Positions 25,754 through 35,246 are shown, numbered from the stretch's first letter. The stretch is 64,000 nucleotides of DNA from Rhodobacteraceae bacterium KLH11 (GCA_000158135.1 DS999531.1:2026051-2090050); one strand, 5' to 3'. Made by a program: numbers and translations. Notes: generated by a model from the letters alone, not told the origin.

Positions 25754-26565
25754 CCTCGGCCTCCTTTCAGCGATGTGGTGCGGTTCAGAACCCAGTCAGC
25801 CACGAGGTTGACCGAGATCGCCAGCGTCGCGATGGCAACAGCCGGATAAAGGGCCGCGCCAATGCCATAGACGATGCCGTCCTTGTTTTCCTTCACGATG
25901 CCGCCCCAATCTGCCAGCGGTGGCTGAACGCCCAAGCCCAGGAAAGACAGGGTTGAGACAAACAGGACCATGAAGATGAACCGCAGGCCCAGCTCGGCCA
26001 CCAGCGGTGACAGGGCGTTGGGCAGGATTTCGCGGAAGATGATCCAGCTTTGGCCTTCACCGCGCAGCTTGGCCGCTTCGACATAATCCATTACGGCGAT
26101 GTCGACCGCCACGGCACGTGCCAGACGATAGACGCGGGTTGAATCCAGCAGCCCCATGACAACGATCAGGACCGGGATGGTCACCGGAACCATGGCCAGA
26201 ACCACAAGCGCAAAGATCAGGGTCGGGATCGACATGATCAGATCGACGGTTCGTGACATGACCTGATCCGCCCAGCCCCCCAGAACAGCGGCCAGAAAGC
26301 CAAGGATCGAACCGGTCACAAAGCTGAGGATGGTTGCCGCCGTGGCGATGAAGATTGTGGTGCGTCCGCCATAGATCATGCGACTTAACAGATCGCGGCC
26401 GATATTGTCGGTGCCCAGCCAGAATTCCGGGCCCGAGGGCTCCCACACATCCCCGACAACCTCGGCCATGCCGTAGGGCGCAAGCAGAGGGGCGAAGATC
26501 GCGACGAAGAAATACAGGCCGGTGAACGCCAGCCCGATCATTGCAGAGATAGGGATATTCTTCAT
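25750..26565 (-). CDS. oligopeptide-type ABC importer permease, DppC-like
   Basis: 271 residues with about six helices. It shows the DppC-type start (a helix, then FWLGTDNIGRDLLSRMIYGGRTT), the family loop DYVEAAKLRGEGQSWIIFREILPNALSPL that docks the ATPase, and FLGLGVQPPLADWGG near the end. It pairs with the DppB-like permease. It overlaps that gene by 4 bases at its start and the ATPase gene by 4 at its end, so translation of the three is coupled. Confidence 0.9.
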   Translation of the reverse strand: MKNIPISAMIGLAFTGLYFFVAIFAPLLAPYGMAEVVGDVWEPSGPEFWLGTDNIGRDLLSRMIYGGRTTIFIATAATILSFVTGSILGFLAAVLGGWADQVMSRTVDLIMSIPTLIFALVVLAMVPVTIPVLIVVMGLLDSTRVYRLARAVAVDIAVMDYVEAAKLRGEGQSWIIFREILPNALSPLVAELGLRFIFMVLFVSTLSFLGLGVQPPLADWGGIVKENKDGIVYGIGAALYPAVAIATLAISVNLVADWVLNRTTSLKGGRG

Positions 26566-27518
26566 TTCGGATGCCTCAGCCTTGGGTTGGCCAGAATGGC
26601 AACGAGATCGGCGATCATGTTCAGACCGATATAAATCGCCGCAAAGATCACGCCACAGGCCAGAACCACCGGCACATCACGCTTGGTCACGTGGTCCACA
26701 AGATACTGCCCCATACCGGGGTAGACGAACACAACCTCGACCACGACGACACCCACGACCAGATAGGCCAGGTTGATCATCACGACGTTGACAATGGGGG
26801 CAATCGCATTCGGGAAAGCGTGGCGGTAGATGACCTTGAAATTGCTCAGACCTTTGAGTTCGGCCGTCTCGACATAGGCCGATTGCATCACATTCAGGAT
26901 CGCCGCCCGGGTCATGCGCATCATATGCGCCAGAACCACCATGGTCAGAACGATCACCGGCAAGGCAATCGCGTTCAGCTTTTGCCCAATCGACATGCTG
27001 TCGTTGATCATGGCCAGCGGTGAAAACATGCCCAGCTTCACGGCGACGAAATAAATCAGCAGATAGCCGATCAGAAACTCGGGGATCGAGATTGTCGTCA
27101 GCGTGACCGCCGAGATCATCTTGTCGGGCCAGCGGTTGCGATAGCGCACGGCCAGCAGGCCAAGGAAAATGGCAAGGGGGACCGACACGATAGCTGCCCA
27201 GAATGCCAGAAACAAAGTATTGCCCAGACGACCGGCAATCGAGTCGGCGATGTCGAGCTTGTTGGTCAGGGACTGGCCAAGATCACCTTGAACAATGCCA
27301 CCCAGCCATTCGAAATAACGGGTCAGCGCGGGGCGATTCAGGCCCATCTCTTCGCGCAGGTTGGCGAGGGCCTCAGGTGTTGCGGACTGTCCCAGGACGG
27401 CTTGCGCGGCGTCTCCGGGCAGGGCTTCGGTCAGGCCAAAAATCAAAGCCGAAGCGCCAAACAGCAATAGGAATCCCAGCGCAAGGCGCTGGGAAACCAG
27501 TTTCAGGACAGGATGCAT
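26562..27518 (-). CDS. oligopeptide-type ABC importer permease, DppB-like
   Basis: 318 residues. DppB-family layout: an N-terminal helix (GFLLLFGASALIFGLTEALPGD), ARTYVETAELKGL-type coupling segment (SAYVETAELKGLSNFKVIYRHAFPNAIAPI) and VFVYPGMGQYLVDHVTKRDVPVV near the C terminus. The second permease follows with a 4-base overlap; the binding-protein gene ends 15 bases before its start. Inner-membrane location is certain; substrate is not. Confidence 0.9.
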   Translation of the reverse strand: MHPVLKLVSQRLALGFLLLFGASALIFGLTEALPGDAAQAVLGQSATPEALANLREEMGLNRPALTRYFEWLGGIVQGDLGQSLTNKLDIADSIAGRLGNTLFLAFWAAIVSVPLAIFLGLLAVRYRNRWPDKMISAVTLTTISIPEFLIGYLLIYFVAVKLGMFSPLAMINDSMSIGQKLNAIALPVIVLTMVVLAHMMRMTRAAILNVMQSAYVETAELKGLSNFKVIYRHAFPNAIAPIVNVVMINLAYLVVGVVVVEVVFVYPGMGQYLVDHVTKRDVPVVLACGVIFAAIYIGLNMIADLVAILANPRLRHPK

Positions 27519-27533
27519 TATCCGTAGCCCGTA

Positions 27534-29117
27534 TCAGGCGAACCACAATTGACGCGAGACCTGACCATTCATGAGCTCAAGGCCAGGGTTGACCTCCCAC
27601 CCGGCCAACTGGTTGCTCATGCCTTCAATGCCATCGTTGAACATCGGGCAAATCAGGCCGCCGCCGTCCCGGACCATCATGCCCATCTGGGCATACAGCT
27701 CTTTACGTTTTTCAAGGTCCAGCTCACCGCGGGCTTCGAAAAGCAGCGCATCAAACTCGGGTACCTTGTAGCGCGTGTCATTCCAGTCCGAAGAGGACAG
27801 GTACGTGGTCGCGTACATCTGATCCTGAACCGGGCGGCCGCTCCAATAGGAGGCGCAGAAAGGCTGCACGTTCCAGACTTCGTTCCAATAGCCGTCACCG
27901 GGTTCACGCTTGATTTCAAGGTTGATACCCGCCTGAGCCGCCGATTGCTGGAACAAAGCGGCTGCGTCGACCGCTCCGGGGAACGCAACATCAGAGGTCC
28001 GCAGGATGATAGGCGACCCGTCATGCCCGGACTTTTTGTAATGTTCGGCAGCTTTTTCCAGATCAAACTCGCGCTGCGGCAATGAGTCATCAAACAGCGG
28101 ATATGCAGCATTGATCGGCATGTCGTTCCCGATCGTTCCATATCCACGAAGCACTTTGTCGACCATTTCTTCGCGATTGATTGCGTATTTCAGGGCCAAA
28201 CGCAGATCGTTGTTGTCGAACGGCGCGGTGTCGCAATGCATCACGAACACATAGTGCCCACGCCCGGGGATAGAGTGAACGGTCAGGTTGGGTGCACGCC
28301 CCAGCAGATCCGCCACTTTTGGTTCAATCCGGTTGATCAATTGAACTTGTCCTGACTGAAGCGCAGCGGTTCGTGCAGTGGCATCATTGATGACGATGTT
28401 CTCGACGCTGTCAAAGTAAGCATCGTCATTCCAGTAGTTTGCGAACTTGGTGAACGCATGGCGGACACCGGGTTCGTTAACCTCGACCTGATAGGGGCCT
28501 GTACCGATCCCTGCACCGGGATCATCCATGCCGCCATCGGGCTGAATCACAAGGTGATAGTCCGCCAGCAGATAGGGCAGGTCGGCATTTGATTCGGTAA
28601 GCGTGACCTGAAAGTTGTCACCATCGGCCTTCATCGACTCGATGCCCTTCATGATGCCCAACGCACCGGATTTGGAATCTTCGTTCGAGTGGCGCTCCAT
28701 GGTTTTGAGCACATCTTCACTGGTCAGGGTTTTGCCGTTGTGAAACTCGACCCCAGGGCGAATTTTGAAGGTCCAGACACGGGCATCCGCGCTGCCTTCG
28801 ACACTTTCTGCAAGGCGAGGTTCGATTGTACCATCTGCGGCAACCTCGACCAGAGGATCCCCGAAATGGCGGCCGTTCATGTAAGGGACGGTGCTGGCAT
28901 AGGTCGCCGGGTCCAGTGAGTTGGTGGATTCGCCCCCCTGCAGGCCCAGTTTCAGATCGCCGCCCCGTTTCGGCTCGGCCGCGCGGGCCGCATCGGCGAA
29001 CATGGTGCTGGCCATCGCAGCGGACACGCCCAGAGCAGCGGCCTTGCCCATAAATTCACGGCGCGTCAGTTTTCCTGCCGTGACCTGTTTGGCCATGTGA
29101 GTGAGTTGTTCGTTCAT
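27534..29117 (-). CDS. periplasmic substrate-binding protein of the oligopeptide-type importer (SBP_bac_5)
   Basis: 527 residues. The leader carries a Tat motif (LTRREFMGKAAALG, near residue 18) and a cleavage site after ARAA (about 47). The body has the cluster C binding-protein signatures GTIEPRLAESVEG..WTFKIRPGVEFHNGKTLTSEDVL and NNDLRLALKYAINREEMVDKVLRGYGTIGNDMPI. Such proteins bind di- or oligopeptides, nickel chelates, glutathione or opines, so peptide is only the likeliest ligand. It begins 126 bases after the CocE-like gene, with a GC hairpin in the gap, so it may have its own promoter or processing site. Confidence 0.88.
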   Translation of the reverse strand: MNEQLTHMAKQVTAGKLTRREFMGKAAALGVSAAMASTMFADAARAAEPKRGGDLKLGLQGGESTNSLDPATYASTVPYMNGRHFGDPLVEVAADGTIEPRLAESVEGSADARVWTFKIRPGVEFHNGKTLTSEDVLKTMERHSNEDSKSGALGIMKGIESMKADGDNFQVTLTESNADLPYLLADYHLVIQPDGGMDDPGAGIGTGPYQVEVNEPGVRHAFTKFANYWNDDAYFDSVENIVINDATARTAALQSGQVQLINRIEPKVADLLGRAPNLTVHSIPGRGHYVFVMHCDTAPFDNNDLRLALKYAINREEMVDKVLRGYGTIGNDMPINAAYPLFDDSLPQREFDLEKAAEHYKKSGHDGSPIILRTSDVAFPGAVDAAALFQQSAAQAGINLEIKREPGDGYWNEVWNVQPFCASYWSGRPVQDQMYATTYLSSSDWNDTRYKVPEFDALLFEARGELDLEKRKELYAQMGMMVRDGGGLICPMFNDGIEGMSNQLAGWEVNPGLELMNGQVSRQLWFA

Positions 29118-29144
29118 TCAAGGGTCTCCCTATTGATGCTTTAT

Positions 29145-29166
29145 GCGCCATTACGAGGCGCTTTTT
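29145..29166 (+). other. GC hairpin upstream of the binding-protein gene
   Basis: GCGCC-N7-GGCGC followed on the plus strand by TTTTT. On the plus strand it looks like a terminator, yet no plus-strand gene lies within several kilobases. On the minus strand it falls 28-45 bases before the binding-protein start, in its leader, and could limit read-through or protect the mRNA end. Confidence 0.4.
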
Positions 29167-29243
29167 ATTGATTGCTGAGTCAAAGTAGACGCATTTCGAC
29201 AGGCCGGGCAAGGTTAAAAGGCGAGCCCTGCAATCGGTTGGTT

Positions 29244-31190
29244 TTACATATGCTCACGTATAACCCGATCTTCCTTTGTCGTCGAGAACACCAAGCTGCC
29301 ATTTTCAAACGCTTTTATCGTTGCCTGAAGATAAAAATGTCCGTGATCTGACCACATCTTGCAGTCAGCTTCGGTTTTCAGATGCAAATCGTCGCGCCTG
29401 AGGTCCTGAACCCAGCGGCACATACCATGCGCGGTCGAAGGATCATCCGGATGGATCGACCACGTCTCATGCGCGGATCCGCCACTGATCAGACCATGCG
29501 CACAGTCTTGGACCAGACCAAAATCGTCATCGATCATCAGCTTGACTGTTCCGGTATTCATGTCCGTTTCGACACGGCGAGAATTGCTGGGTTCGCGCAG
29601 CGACCTGATTTGCCAGGGTTCTTCGGCATCGGGGGGCGGAAAGGTACATTCATCAAGGGTCGCAGGCTTGCGCTGTGGCAGGGTGATCTCACCCTCGGTC
29701 AGGTTCAGCTCTGCCGTTTCGGGCGAAGGCCAGATCAGCGGCCAATATGCGCTTGAGATCGCGATGCGCAGCCGGTGCCCTTTGGGAACGCGATAGGCGA
29801 TGTGATCCAGATCCAGCTCGATCTCATAGAGCTTTCCGGGTGTCAGGGCGGTTGGCGCGGTATGGCTGTCCCGATGCGTGAGGTTCAGTACGCCATATGT
29901 CACGCGGGTCGATGCCCCGTCGGGGTGAACATGATTCAACCGGACCGCAATCTGAGCCTGCGCCTTGTCCGACCCAAGCCGCAGCCGGAGGCGTGGTGCG
30001 CCGACGATATCCATGTCCTGATCCAGCGGGGCGCTGTCAAAACAGGCCGATAGCGCATCATCGGCCCGCTGATCGCCGGGCATGTCCGGGCCCAGCCAGA
30101 TGGCGCAATATTCTCCGCCATCCAGGCCGCAATGATGGGGTGAACGTATCTTTGCGCTCAGCGGCCCAGCTTCGCCCAACCCCTTGTCGCTCAGCGCAAG
30201 CGTGACGGTCGGCAGGTGCGAGGTTGCGCCCCGGTCTTCCGTGATCCAGTGCCCGGGCCGCTCGGTATACCAGCGCGCGGGCCGCACGCCATCCATCAGA
30301 TAGGCGCGATAATCGGGGTCGCTTTCGACGCCGGTATCGATACCTTTCAACCAATGATCCCACCAGCGCAGCGCCTCTTGAAGGAACCCGATTCTGGGCT
30401 CGGGCGTGGCGAAATGCGGATATTTATGTACCCACGGGCCAATGATACCCTTTACCGGCGCATCAAGCTGCTCGACCAGAAGAGGGACAGTGTTCTTGTA
30501 GGCGTCCCCCCAGCCCCCGACGGCAAGCGTGGCGGCCTGTATAGCGCTGAAATCCTCGCAGACCGAGCCGTGCTGCCAATAGGCATCGCGGGTTTGATGG
30601 CGCAGCCAGACCGAGGGCAGGAAGGGCTCGTTCCGTAGCCGCTCCAGCCACAGCGCACGCCAATCGTCACGCAGCGCGGGATCGGGCGGGCGCGAGGAAT
30701 ATGACCACATCGTCGCCCCCCAACCCAGATTTTCGTTCAGCAGGCAGCCGCCTTTATAGTGGATGTCGTCAGCATACCGATCAGCCGTTGAGCAGAGCGT
30801 GATGATCGCCTTCAGGGGCTCGGGTTTCAGGGCCGCGACCTGCAGCGCGTTGAACCCGCCCCAGCTGATGCCCATCATACCCACAGCGCCGCTGCACCAG
30901 GGTTGATCGGCCAGCCACCGGATCACCGCAACCGCGTCATCCAGTTCCTGTTGGGTGTACTCATCCTCCATCAATCCTTCGCTGTCGCCATTCCCCCGCA
31001 TATCGACCCGGATGCAGGCATAGCCGCGTTTGGCGAACCATGGATGTGTCAGCGCGTCACGTGCGGTTGTGCCGTCCCGTTTGCGATAGGGCAGATATTC
31101 CAGAATGGCCGGGACAGGCGCGTCAGTGGCATCCACAGGACGCCAGACGCGCGCCGAGAGGCGGCACCCGTCAGGCATGATGATGCCCAT
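29244..31190 (-). CDS. CocE/NonD family (X-Pro dipeptidyl-peptidase-like) hydrolase
   Basis: 648 residues from the first ATG (31190). The alpha/beta-hydrolase domain has the nucleophile in GMMGISWGGFN (near residue 108) with RDALTHPWFAKRGYACIRVDMRGNGDSEG before it. A C-terminal jelly-roll domain follows from about 350 (RLRLRLGSDKAQAQIAVRLNHV). Family members hydrolyse cocaine esters, glutaryl-beta-lactams or prolyl peptides; the natural substrate here is open. The reading frame stays open and homologue-like (NAFRDIEDIPD) upstream of this ATG, and a GGAGG stands eight bases before an in-frame ATA at 31238. The true start may therefore be non-canonical. No signal peptide. Confidence 0.85.
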   Translation of the reverse strand: MGIIMPDGCRLSARVWRPVDATDAPVPAILEYLPYRKRDGTTARDALTHPWFAKRGYACIRVDMRGNGDSEGLMEDEYTQQELDDAVAVIRWLADQPWCSGAVGMMGISWGGFNALQVAALKPEPLKAIITLCSTADRYADDIHYKGGCLLNENLGWGATMWSYSSRPPDPALRDDWRALWLERLRNEPFLPSVWLRHQTRDAYWQHGSVCEDFSAIQAATLAVGGWGDAYKNTVPLLVEQLDAPVKGIIGPWVHKYPHFATPEPRIGFLQEALRWWDHWLKGIDTGVESDPDYRAYLMDGVRPARWYTERPGHWITEDRGATSHLPTVTLALSDKGLGEAGPLSAKIRSPHHCGLDGGEYCAIWLGPDMPGDQRADDALSACFDSAPLDQDMDIVGAPRLRLRLGSDKAQAQIAVRLNHVHPDGASTRVTYGVLNLTHRDSHTAPTALTPGKLYEIELDLDHIAYRVPKGHRLRIAISSAYWPLIWPSPETAELNLTEGEITLPQRKPATLDECTFPPPDAEEPWQIRSLREPSNSRRVETDMNTGTVKLMIDDDFGLVQDCAHGLISGGSAHETWSIHPDDPSTAHGMCRWVQDLRRDDLHLKTEADCKMWSDHGHFYLQATIKAFENGSLVFSTTKEDRVIREHM

Positions 31191-31282
31191 GTCGGGGATG
31201 TCTTCAATGTCACGAAACGCGTTGGAAGGTTGTGCTATGATGATGGCCTCCGGGCCGTGGTTTTTCGGGGCAGGATGCCAGA

Positions 31283-32386
31283 TCAGTCTTTTATTGCAAT
31301 CACCAGATCCATCACATTGGTGCCGGTCGGCCCCGTGACCAGAAGCGCCCCGGCTGTATCCAGAAAACTGCCGCTATCAGCCCGGTCAAGGTAGTTCCGG
31401 GCGCCTGCGGTCCATGTCTGACCCGTGACAATCGCCCCGGCAGCGTTGGTGGGGCCATCCGTCCCGTCCGTTCCGCCGACAATCACTGTTAGTCCGGGTT
31501 GTCCTGCAATCTCGCGGGCCAATGCAAGCGCCAGGGCCTGATTGCGCCCGCCGCGCCCGGGCTGGTCCGGCAGGACGACTGTTGGCTCTCCGCCAAATAT
31601 CATGGCCCCTTTGGGCATGGTGCACAGGCGTTGCCCGATACGGGAGGCGACAGTGAGATAGTCATCATGCATTGTTTCTTCATTGGCCAGAATGTCGAAC
31701 CCTGCCGCACCGGCCGCGCGCGCCGCCGCATCCCGCGCATGGGCGTTTGAGGCGATGATTGTCGACGCGGCTTCAAATCCCGGCCTATCAGGCAGCGCCC
31801 CGATACCAGACCCGATCACGCCCAGATCGTCCCCCGGCACGTCCGAGATTGCGAGAACCGTGGCGCGTTCGCCGGGGAAACAGGAAAGCAAGCCGCCACC
31901 CTTGATGCGCGACAGCTTGCGCCGCTGAGTGTTCATTGCCCCGATATCCAACCCCTCGGCCAGCAATTGCCGGTTGAGGGTTGCAAGATCATCCAGCGTC
32001 TTGCCCGGTACCAGATCTTCGGCCAGCGACGACGCACCACCTGACACAAGCAGCAGCAACCTGCTGCCGGTGCCCATACCCTGAACGGTTTCTCGCAAAG
32101 CCTGCCCACCGGTCAGACTGCGGGCATCGGGAACCGGGTGCGAGGCCTCCAGCACCTTGATATGTGTGGGCAGGTCGTGGCCGTGACCGTCCTTGGTGAC
32201 CACAAGGCAGGGCACAGTGCCGAAACGCTCGGCAGCAGCGTGGGCCATCGCGCCAGCCGCCTTTCCGACCGCCACGATCTGATCGGGCTGCTCGATCGTT
32301 TGAATGGCCGCCAGCGTTGCACGATACCCGTCAACCGCCGAAACCCCCGCATACCAGATATCCTGCACGTGTTGAGACGGTTGCAT
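31283..32386 (-). CDS. glycerate 2-kinase (GckA/TtuD, MOFRL family)
   Basis: 367 residues. It phosphorylates glycerate, most likely to 2-phosphoglycerate, using ATP. The DUF4147 N domain (AVGKAAGAMAHAA, LLVSGGASSL, NTQRRKLSRIKGGGLLSCFPGERATVLAISDVPGDD) and the MOFRL C domain (MIFGGEPTVVLPDQPGRGGRNQALALALA, GGTDGTDGPTNAAGAIV) are both complete. The ATG at 32386 overlaps the dtd stop as TGATG with GGAG five bases upstream; a start 15 bases earlier is less likely. Glycerate kinase links glyoxylate and serine use to glycolysis, which could complement the bhc cluster, but it is not adjacent. Confidence 0.88.
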   Translation of the reverse strand: MQPSQHVQDIWYAGVSAVDGYRATLAAIQTIEQPDQIVAVGKAAGAMAHAAAERFGTVPCLVVTKDGHGHDLPTHIKVLEASHPVPDARSLTGGQALRETVQGMGTGSRLLLLVSGGASSLAEDLVPGKTLDDLATLNRQLLAEGLDIGAMNTQRRKLSRIKGGGLLSCFPGERATVLAISDVPGDDLGVIGSGIGALPDRPGFEAASTIIASNAHARDAAARAAGAAGFDILANEETMHDDYLTVASRIGQRLCTMPKGAMIFGGEPTVVLPDQPGRGGRNQALALALAREIAGQPGLTVIVGGTDGTDGPTNAAGAIVTGQTWTAGARNYLDRADSGSFLDTAGALLVTGPTGTNVMDLVIAIKD

Positions 32387-32823
32387 CAGCTCTCCATCCA
32401 AATTGTGACCGGCCCGTCATTGATCAACTCAACCGCCATATCTGCACCGAATGCTCCGGTTTCGACCGCTATGCCCTGCGCGGCAAGATCGCGCACGAAA
32501 GCCTCGTACAGGTGCTTGCCCTCTGCTGCAGGGGCCGCTTCGGAGAACCCGGGGCGATTGCCGCGTGATGTATCAGCCGCCAGTGTGAACTGGCTGATCA
32601 CCAGCGCCGAGCCCCCCACATCCAGGATCGAGCGGTTCATCTTTCCCGCGCTATCCTTGAAGATGCGCAGTTTCGCGATCTTCCGGGCCAGTTGCAGCGT
32701 CTGGGCTTCCCCGTCCCCTTGCATTGCGCAGACAAGGATCAGCAAGCCCGGGCCGGATTGCCCGATCACGGTGCCATCGACGGTCACCGAGGCTTTGGAA
32801 ACTCTTTGAAGCAATGCACGCAT
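32386..32823 (-). CDS. dtd: D-aminoacyl-tRNA deacylase
   Basis: 145 residues from the ATG at 32823, exactly the usual DTD length. It removes D-amino acids (and glycine) wrongly attached to tRNA. The two cross-dimer active-site motifs are present: SQFTL ([17 protein letters not shown]) and the Gly-cisPro motif in NDGPVT near the C terminus. Its stop overlaps the glycerate kinase start by one base (TGATG), a tight coupling. The nitroreductase gene ends 40 bases upstream. Confidence 0.95.
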   Translation of the reverse strand: MRALLQRVSKASVTVDGTVIGQSGPGLLILVCAMQGDGEAQTLQLARKIAKLRIFKDSAGKMNRSILDVGGSALVISQFTLAADTSRGNRPGFSEAAPAAEGKHLYEAFVRDLAAQGIAVETGAFGADMAVELINDGPVTIWMES

Positions 32824-32863
32824 ATGCAGGTCCTGTCTGTTTCTTTCGTGGATGTTTGCCGGT

Positions 32864-33532
32864 TTATCCGCGCCAGTCGATAACATCATCCGGCGGGGCA
32901 CGTTCCGTCCGAAAGCTATTGGCGGGATGGTCCTTGTCCGGATAACCAAAGGAGATAGCGCACAGGATCAGGTGGTCATCCGATATCGCGAAATAGCGGT
33001 GCAGAAACGGCCCGTAAGCCACCACGGCTGCCTGCGGGATCGAGGCCACGCCCAACGCTTGTGCGGCGAGGGCAAAAGCGGTCACGAAACCTCCGCAATC
33101 CATTGCGCCGTAGGGGCCCAGCTCAGCCGGGCTTGAGATGATCGCGCAATGGGGCGCGCCGAACAGGGCGTAGTTTTCCAACATCTGCCGGGCCGAGGCT
33201 GTACGGTCACCTTTTTCGATGCCGAGCGCCTTGTACAAAGCCCAACCGCACGTGCGGCGGCGATCCTTGTAGACGCCGGAATAGCCCGATGGGAATGGCA
33301 GGTCCGGGGCGGGCGCTGACGTTTCCACTTCGTTTTGCAGCGCGTCCCGAAACTGGTCGGTTTCCGTGCCGCTGGTGATCACAACCTGCCAGGGTTGCGC
33401 GTTGCACCAGCTCGGAACGCGGGTTGCGCTCGCCACGATCTGCTCGATCTGTTCGCGCGGAACAGGGCGCGCCAGAAAGGCCCGGCAGGAATGCCGTTCG
33501 GTCAAGAGCGTTGTCAGAGCGTTCAGGTGCAA
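32864..33532 (-). CDS. nitroreductase family FMN oxidoreductase
   Basis: About 222 residues. The nitroreductase fold is seen in [40 protein letters not shown] (FMN-binding), [23 protein letters not shown] and [26 protein letters not shown]. These enzymes reduce nitroaromatics, quinones or enones with NAD(P)H and FMN. No ATG is suitably placed. A TTG at 33532 has AAGGAGG seven bases before it, and a GTG at 33538 is too close to that site, so TTG is chosen. The frame extends far upstream over the zinc-ribbon gene but that part is not coding. The substrate is unknown. Confidence 0.8.
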   Translation of the reverse strand: MHLNALTTLLTERHSCRAFLARPVPREQIEQIVASATRVPSWCNAQPWQVVITSGTETDQFRDALQNEVETSAPAPDLPFPSGYSGVYKDRRRTCGWALYKALGIEKGDRTASARQMLENYALFGAPHCAIISSPAELGPYGAMDCGGFVTAFALAAQALGVASIPQAAVVAYGPFLHRYFAISDDHLILCAISFGYPDKDHPANSFRTERAPPDDVIDWRG

Positions 33533-33614
33533 TGTCACGCCTCCTTGCGGACAGCTTGCCGTGGGGCAAAGGCCGGAAAGCCCGCAGGTGACTGGCAGCA
33601 AGCCCGGATCATGC

Positions 33615-34703
33615 CTATTGCTGCCCGGTTGCAACCAGATAGCCAACACCAGCTGCAGCCAACAGCCCCAAAACCACGGCAATTGTGATCTTGATCGCAG
33701 ACCAGGGGCGTTCGCCCTGCACCTGGCCGGTCCGGCCGTTGATGACAAAGCGATAGGTCTCGCCACGGTACTTATAAGCAGCCATCCAGACCGGCAGCAG
33801 GATATGTTTGAAGGTGACGTCGCGCACGTCGGTATCAACGGCGTGAATGCGTTGACGATCCCCGCCGATATCAAAGCGCACGTCACGTTCAATGACGCGC
33901 GCCATATGGGCCCGTGCCTCCTGATAGCCTTGCCGGAGTTCGACCGTATAGGCCTCGGCCCGGAAGCCGGCGAGGTATTCGGGCTGATAGGGTTCCAGCG
34001 CGGGCAGGTCCCACGGTTCCAGCGCATCCGTATAGGTCTTGGGCAGAGAACGCGACGCCAGCACCAGTACGTCATCGAAGAACCGCGCCACACGTCCCGA
34101 TTTTGCTGTCCAGCGCACTTTGGGAATTCTTTGCTCGACCCGCTTGCCGTCGCGCATGACGCTCCGTGTTTCATAATAAACCACGCCCCGCTCACCCCGA
34201 TAGGTCGATTTGGTATCGGCGTCGAAGGTCCAGTAGGGCACATAGATGCCCTGCATCTTGCGGCCTTTGCGGGCGTATTCCTTCAGCCCGTTAGGCGCAA
34301 ACCAGAGCCGCCCCAGCCAGTCACTCATGGCTTTGTGCGCCGTGCGTTCATCCAGCGCAAAGGGCAGAATGCCCCGTGGCTTGATATGGCGGCTAGTGCC
34401 GGTATCGGTGACCACAGGCGTGGCGCAGAACGGGCATTCGGCGGCGTGGGTGTTTGGATCGAACTCAACCTGCGCGGCGCAGTTGGGGCAAGTGAGGACG
34501 CGGGTTTCTTCGATCTCGCTGGCAGGCAACTGATCCGTGATGGCCGCGTCGAAATCCAGCTCACGCAGACTGGCCCCGCCCCATGGTCCCGCGTCGATGG
34601 TTTCAGAATGACCGCAATGATCGCAGGTCAACGTCCCGTCGCCGGGGTTGAACCGGTAATCCGCCCCGCATTGTTCGCAGGGAAAGCGGTGTTCGGTGCT
34701 CAT
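33615..34703 (-). CDS. zinc-ribbon (TFIIB-type) membrane-anchored protein
   Basis: 362 residues. Two zinc ribbons lie at the N terminus: CEQCGADYRFNPGDGTLTCDHCG (four cysteines near 9-30) and CPNCAAQVEFD...CPFCATPV (near 72-97). A middle domain with WLGRLWFAPNGLKEYARKGRKMQGIYVPYWTFDADTKSTYRGERG follows. One membrane helix (about 338-358) closes the chain, so the ribbons probably face the cytoplasm. Such proteins are often labelled helicase-like in databases, but no helicase motif is present. It is the last gene of the XpaC-TelA-SPFH operon; its ATG overlaps the preceding stop (ATGA). Function unknown. Confidence 0.75.
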   Translation of the reverse strand: MSTEHRFPCEQCGADYRFNPGDGTLTCDHCGHSETIDAGPWGGASLRELDFDAAITDQLPASEIEETRVLTCPNCAAQVEFDPNTHAAECPFCATPVVTDTGTSRHIKPRGILPFALDERTAHKAMSDWLGRLWFAPNGLKEYARKGRKMQGIYVPYWTFDADTKSTYRGERGVVYYETRSVMRDGKRVEQRIPKVRWTAKSGRVARFFDDVLVLASRSLPKTYTDALEPWDLPALEPYQPEYLAGFRAEAYTVELRQGYQEARAHMARVIERDVRFDIGGDRQRIHAVDTDVRDVTFKHILLPVWMAAYKYRGETYRFVINGRTGQVQGERPWSAIKITIAVVLGLLAAAGVGYLVATGQQ

Positions 34704-35242
34704 CGGTCGGCCTCTATTCGAACACCCTTGTTACCCGGGCCAATTATCAAGCGCACGACCAAAGCTGCCAGGATGCAGATTACGATGAAATTGAGAGAAT
34801 TCTTTGCAAATAACCACCACCCATAGTCAGTAAAAGCACCGTTAATCGAGATTGTGCCAAAGCTGTCGCCAAAGCTGGATGTGCTTTTAGGATTCTGTGA
34901 CATCCGCCAGCTTCTGAAAAGCCTGATCGCCAGCCTAAGGGCGATGAGGTTGGCCGCAATTCCTGCACCCCAAATGGCAGCGCGCACATAGGTGATCTGA
35001 CGCCGCATCATCAGGCGCAGAAATGGTTTGACCAATAGCCAGCAAATAAGAAGAGAAATTGGCAGTCCAAACAACGCGTACCAGAAAACAAGATACACTG
35101 AGTCCAGATCTAAACCTCTGCTGTACATATGTGAAAACAGCGGGACGCCAATAACCCCTATCCACCCAAATAGCGCTGACAGTTTTACCGCAGAGGCGAG
35201 GTCGCTTTGAGAGTAAGGAGATACAGTATTGGCGTCTGCCAT
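34700..35242 (-). CDS. four-helix membrane protein of unknown function
   Basis: 180 residues from the ATG at 35242, four bases after the SPFH gene stop. A much longer frame runs upstream over the SPFH gene but is only its shadow. Hydrophobic segments lie at about residues 20-37, 49-72, 88-105 and 150-172, with basic loops between (KPFLRLMMRRQITYVRAA). No known domain is recognised. The AT content is higher than in its neighbours, particularly around 34750-35200. It sits between the SPFH-GYF_2 and zinc-ribbon genes, joined to the latter by an ATGA overlap, so it is presumably a partner in the same membrane complex. Confidence 0.65.
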   Translation of the reverse strand: MADANTVSPYSQSDLASAVKLSALFGWIGVIGVPLFSHMYSRGLDLDSVYLVFWYALFGLPISLLICWLLVKPFLRLMMRRQITYVRAAIWGAGIAANLIALRLAIRLFRSWRMSQNPKSTSSFGDSFGTISINGAFTDYGWWLFAKNSLNFIVICILAALVVRLIIGPGNKGVRIEADR

Positions 35243-35246
35243 CGCG

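Noticed and set aside
33539-34243. N-terminal extension of the nitroreductase frame
   Set aside because: It lies over the zinc-ribbon gene in another frame and does not resemble nitroreductases.
33366-34826. Plus-strand open frame of 486 codons across the nitroreductase and zinc-ribbon genes
   Set aside because: It crosses two real genes on the other strand and has a shadow-like composition.
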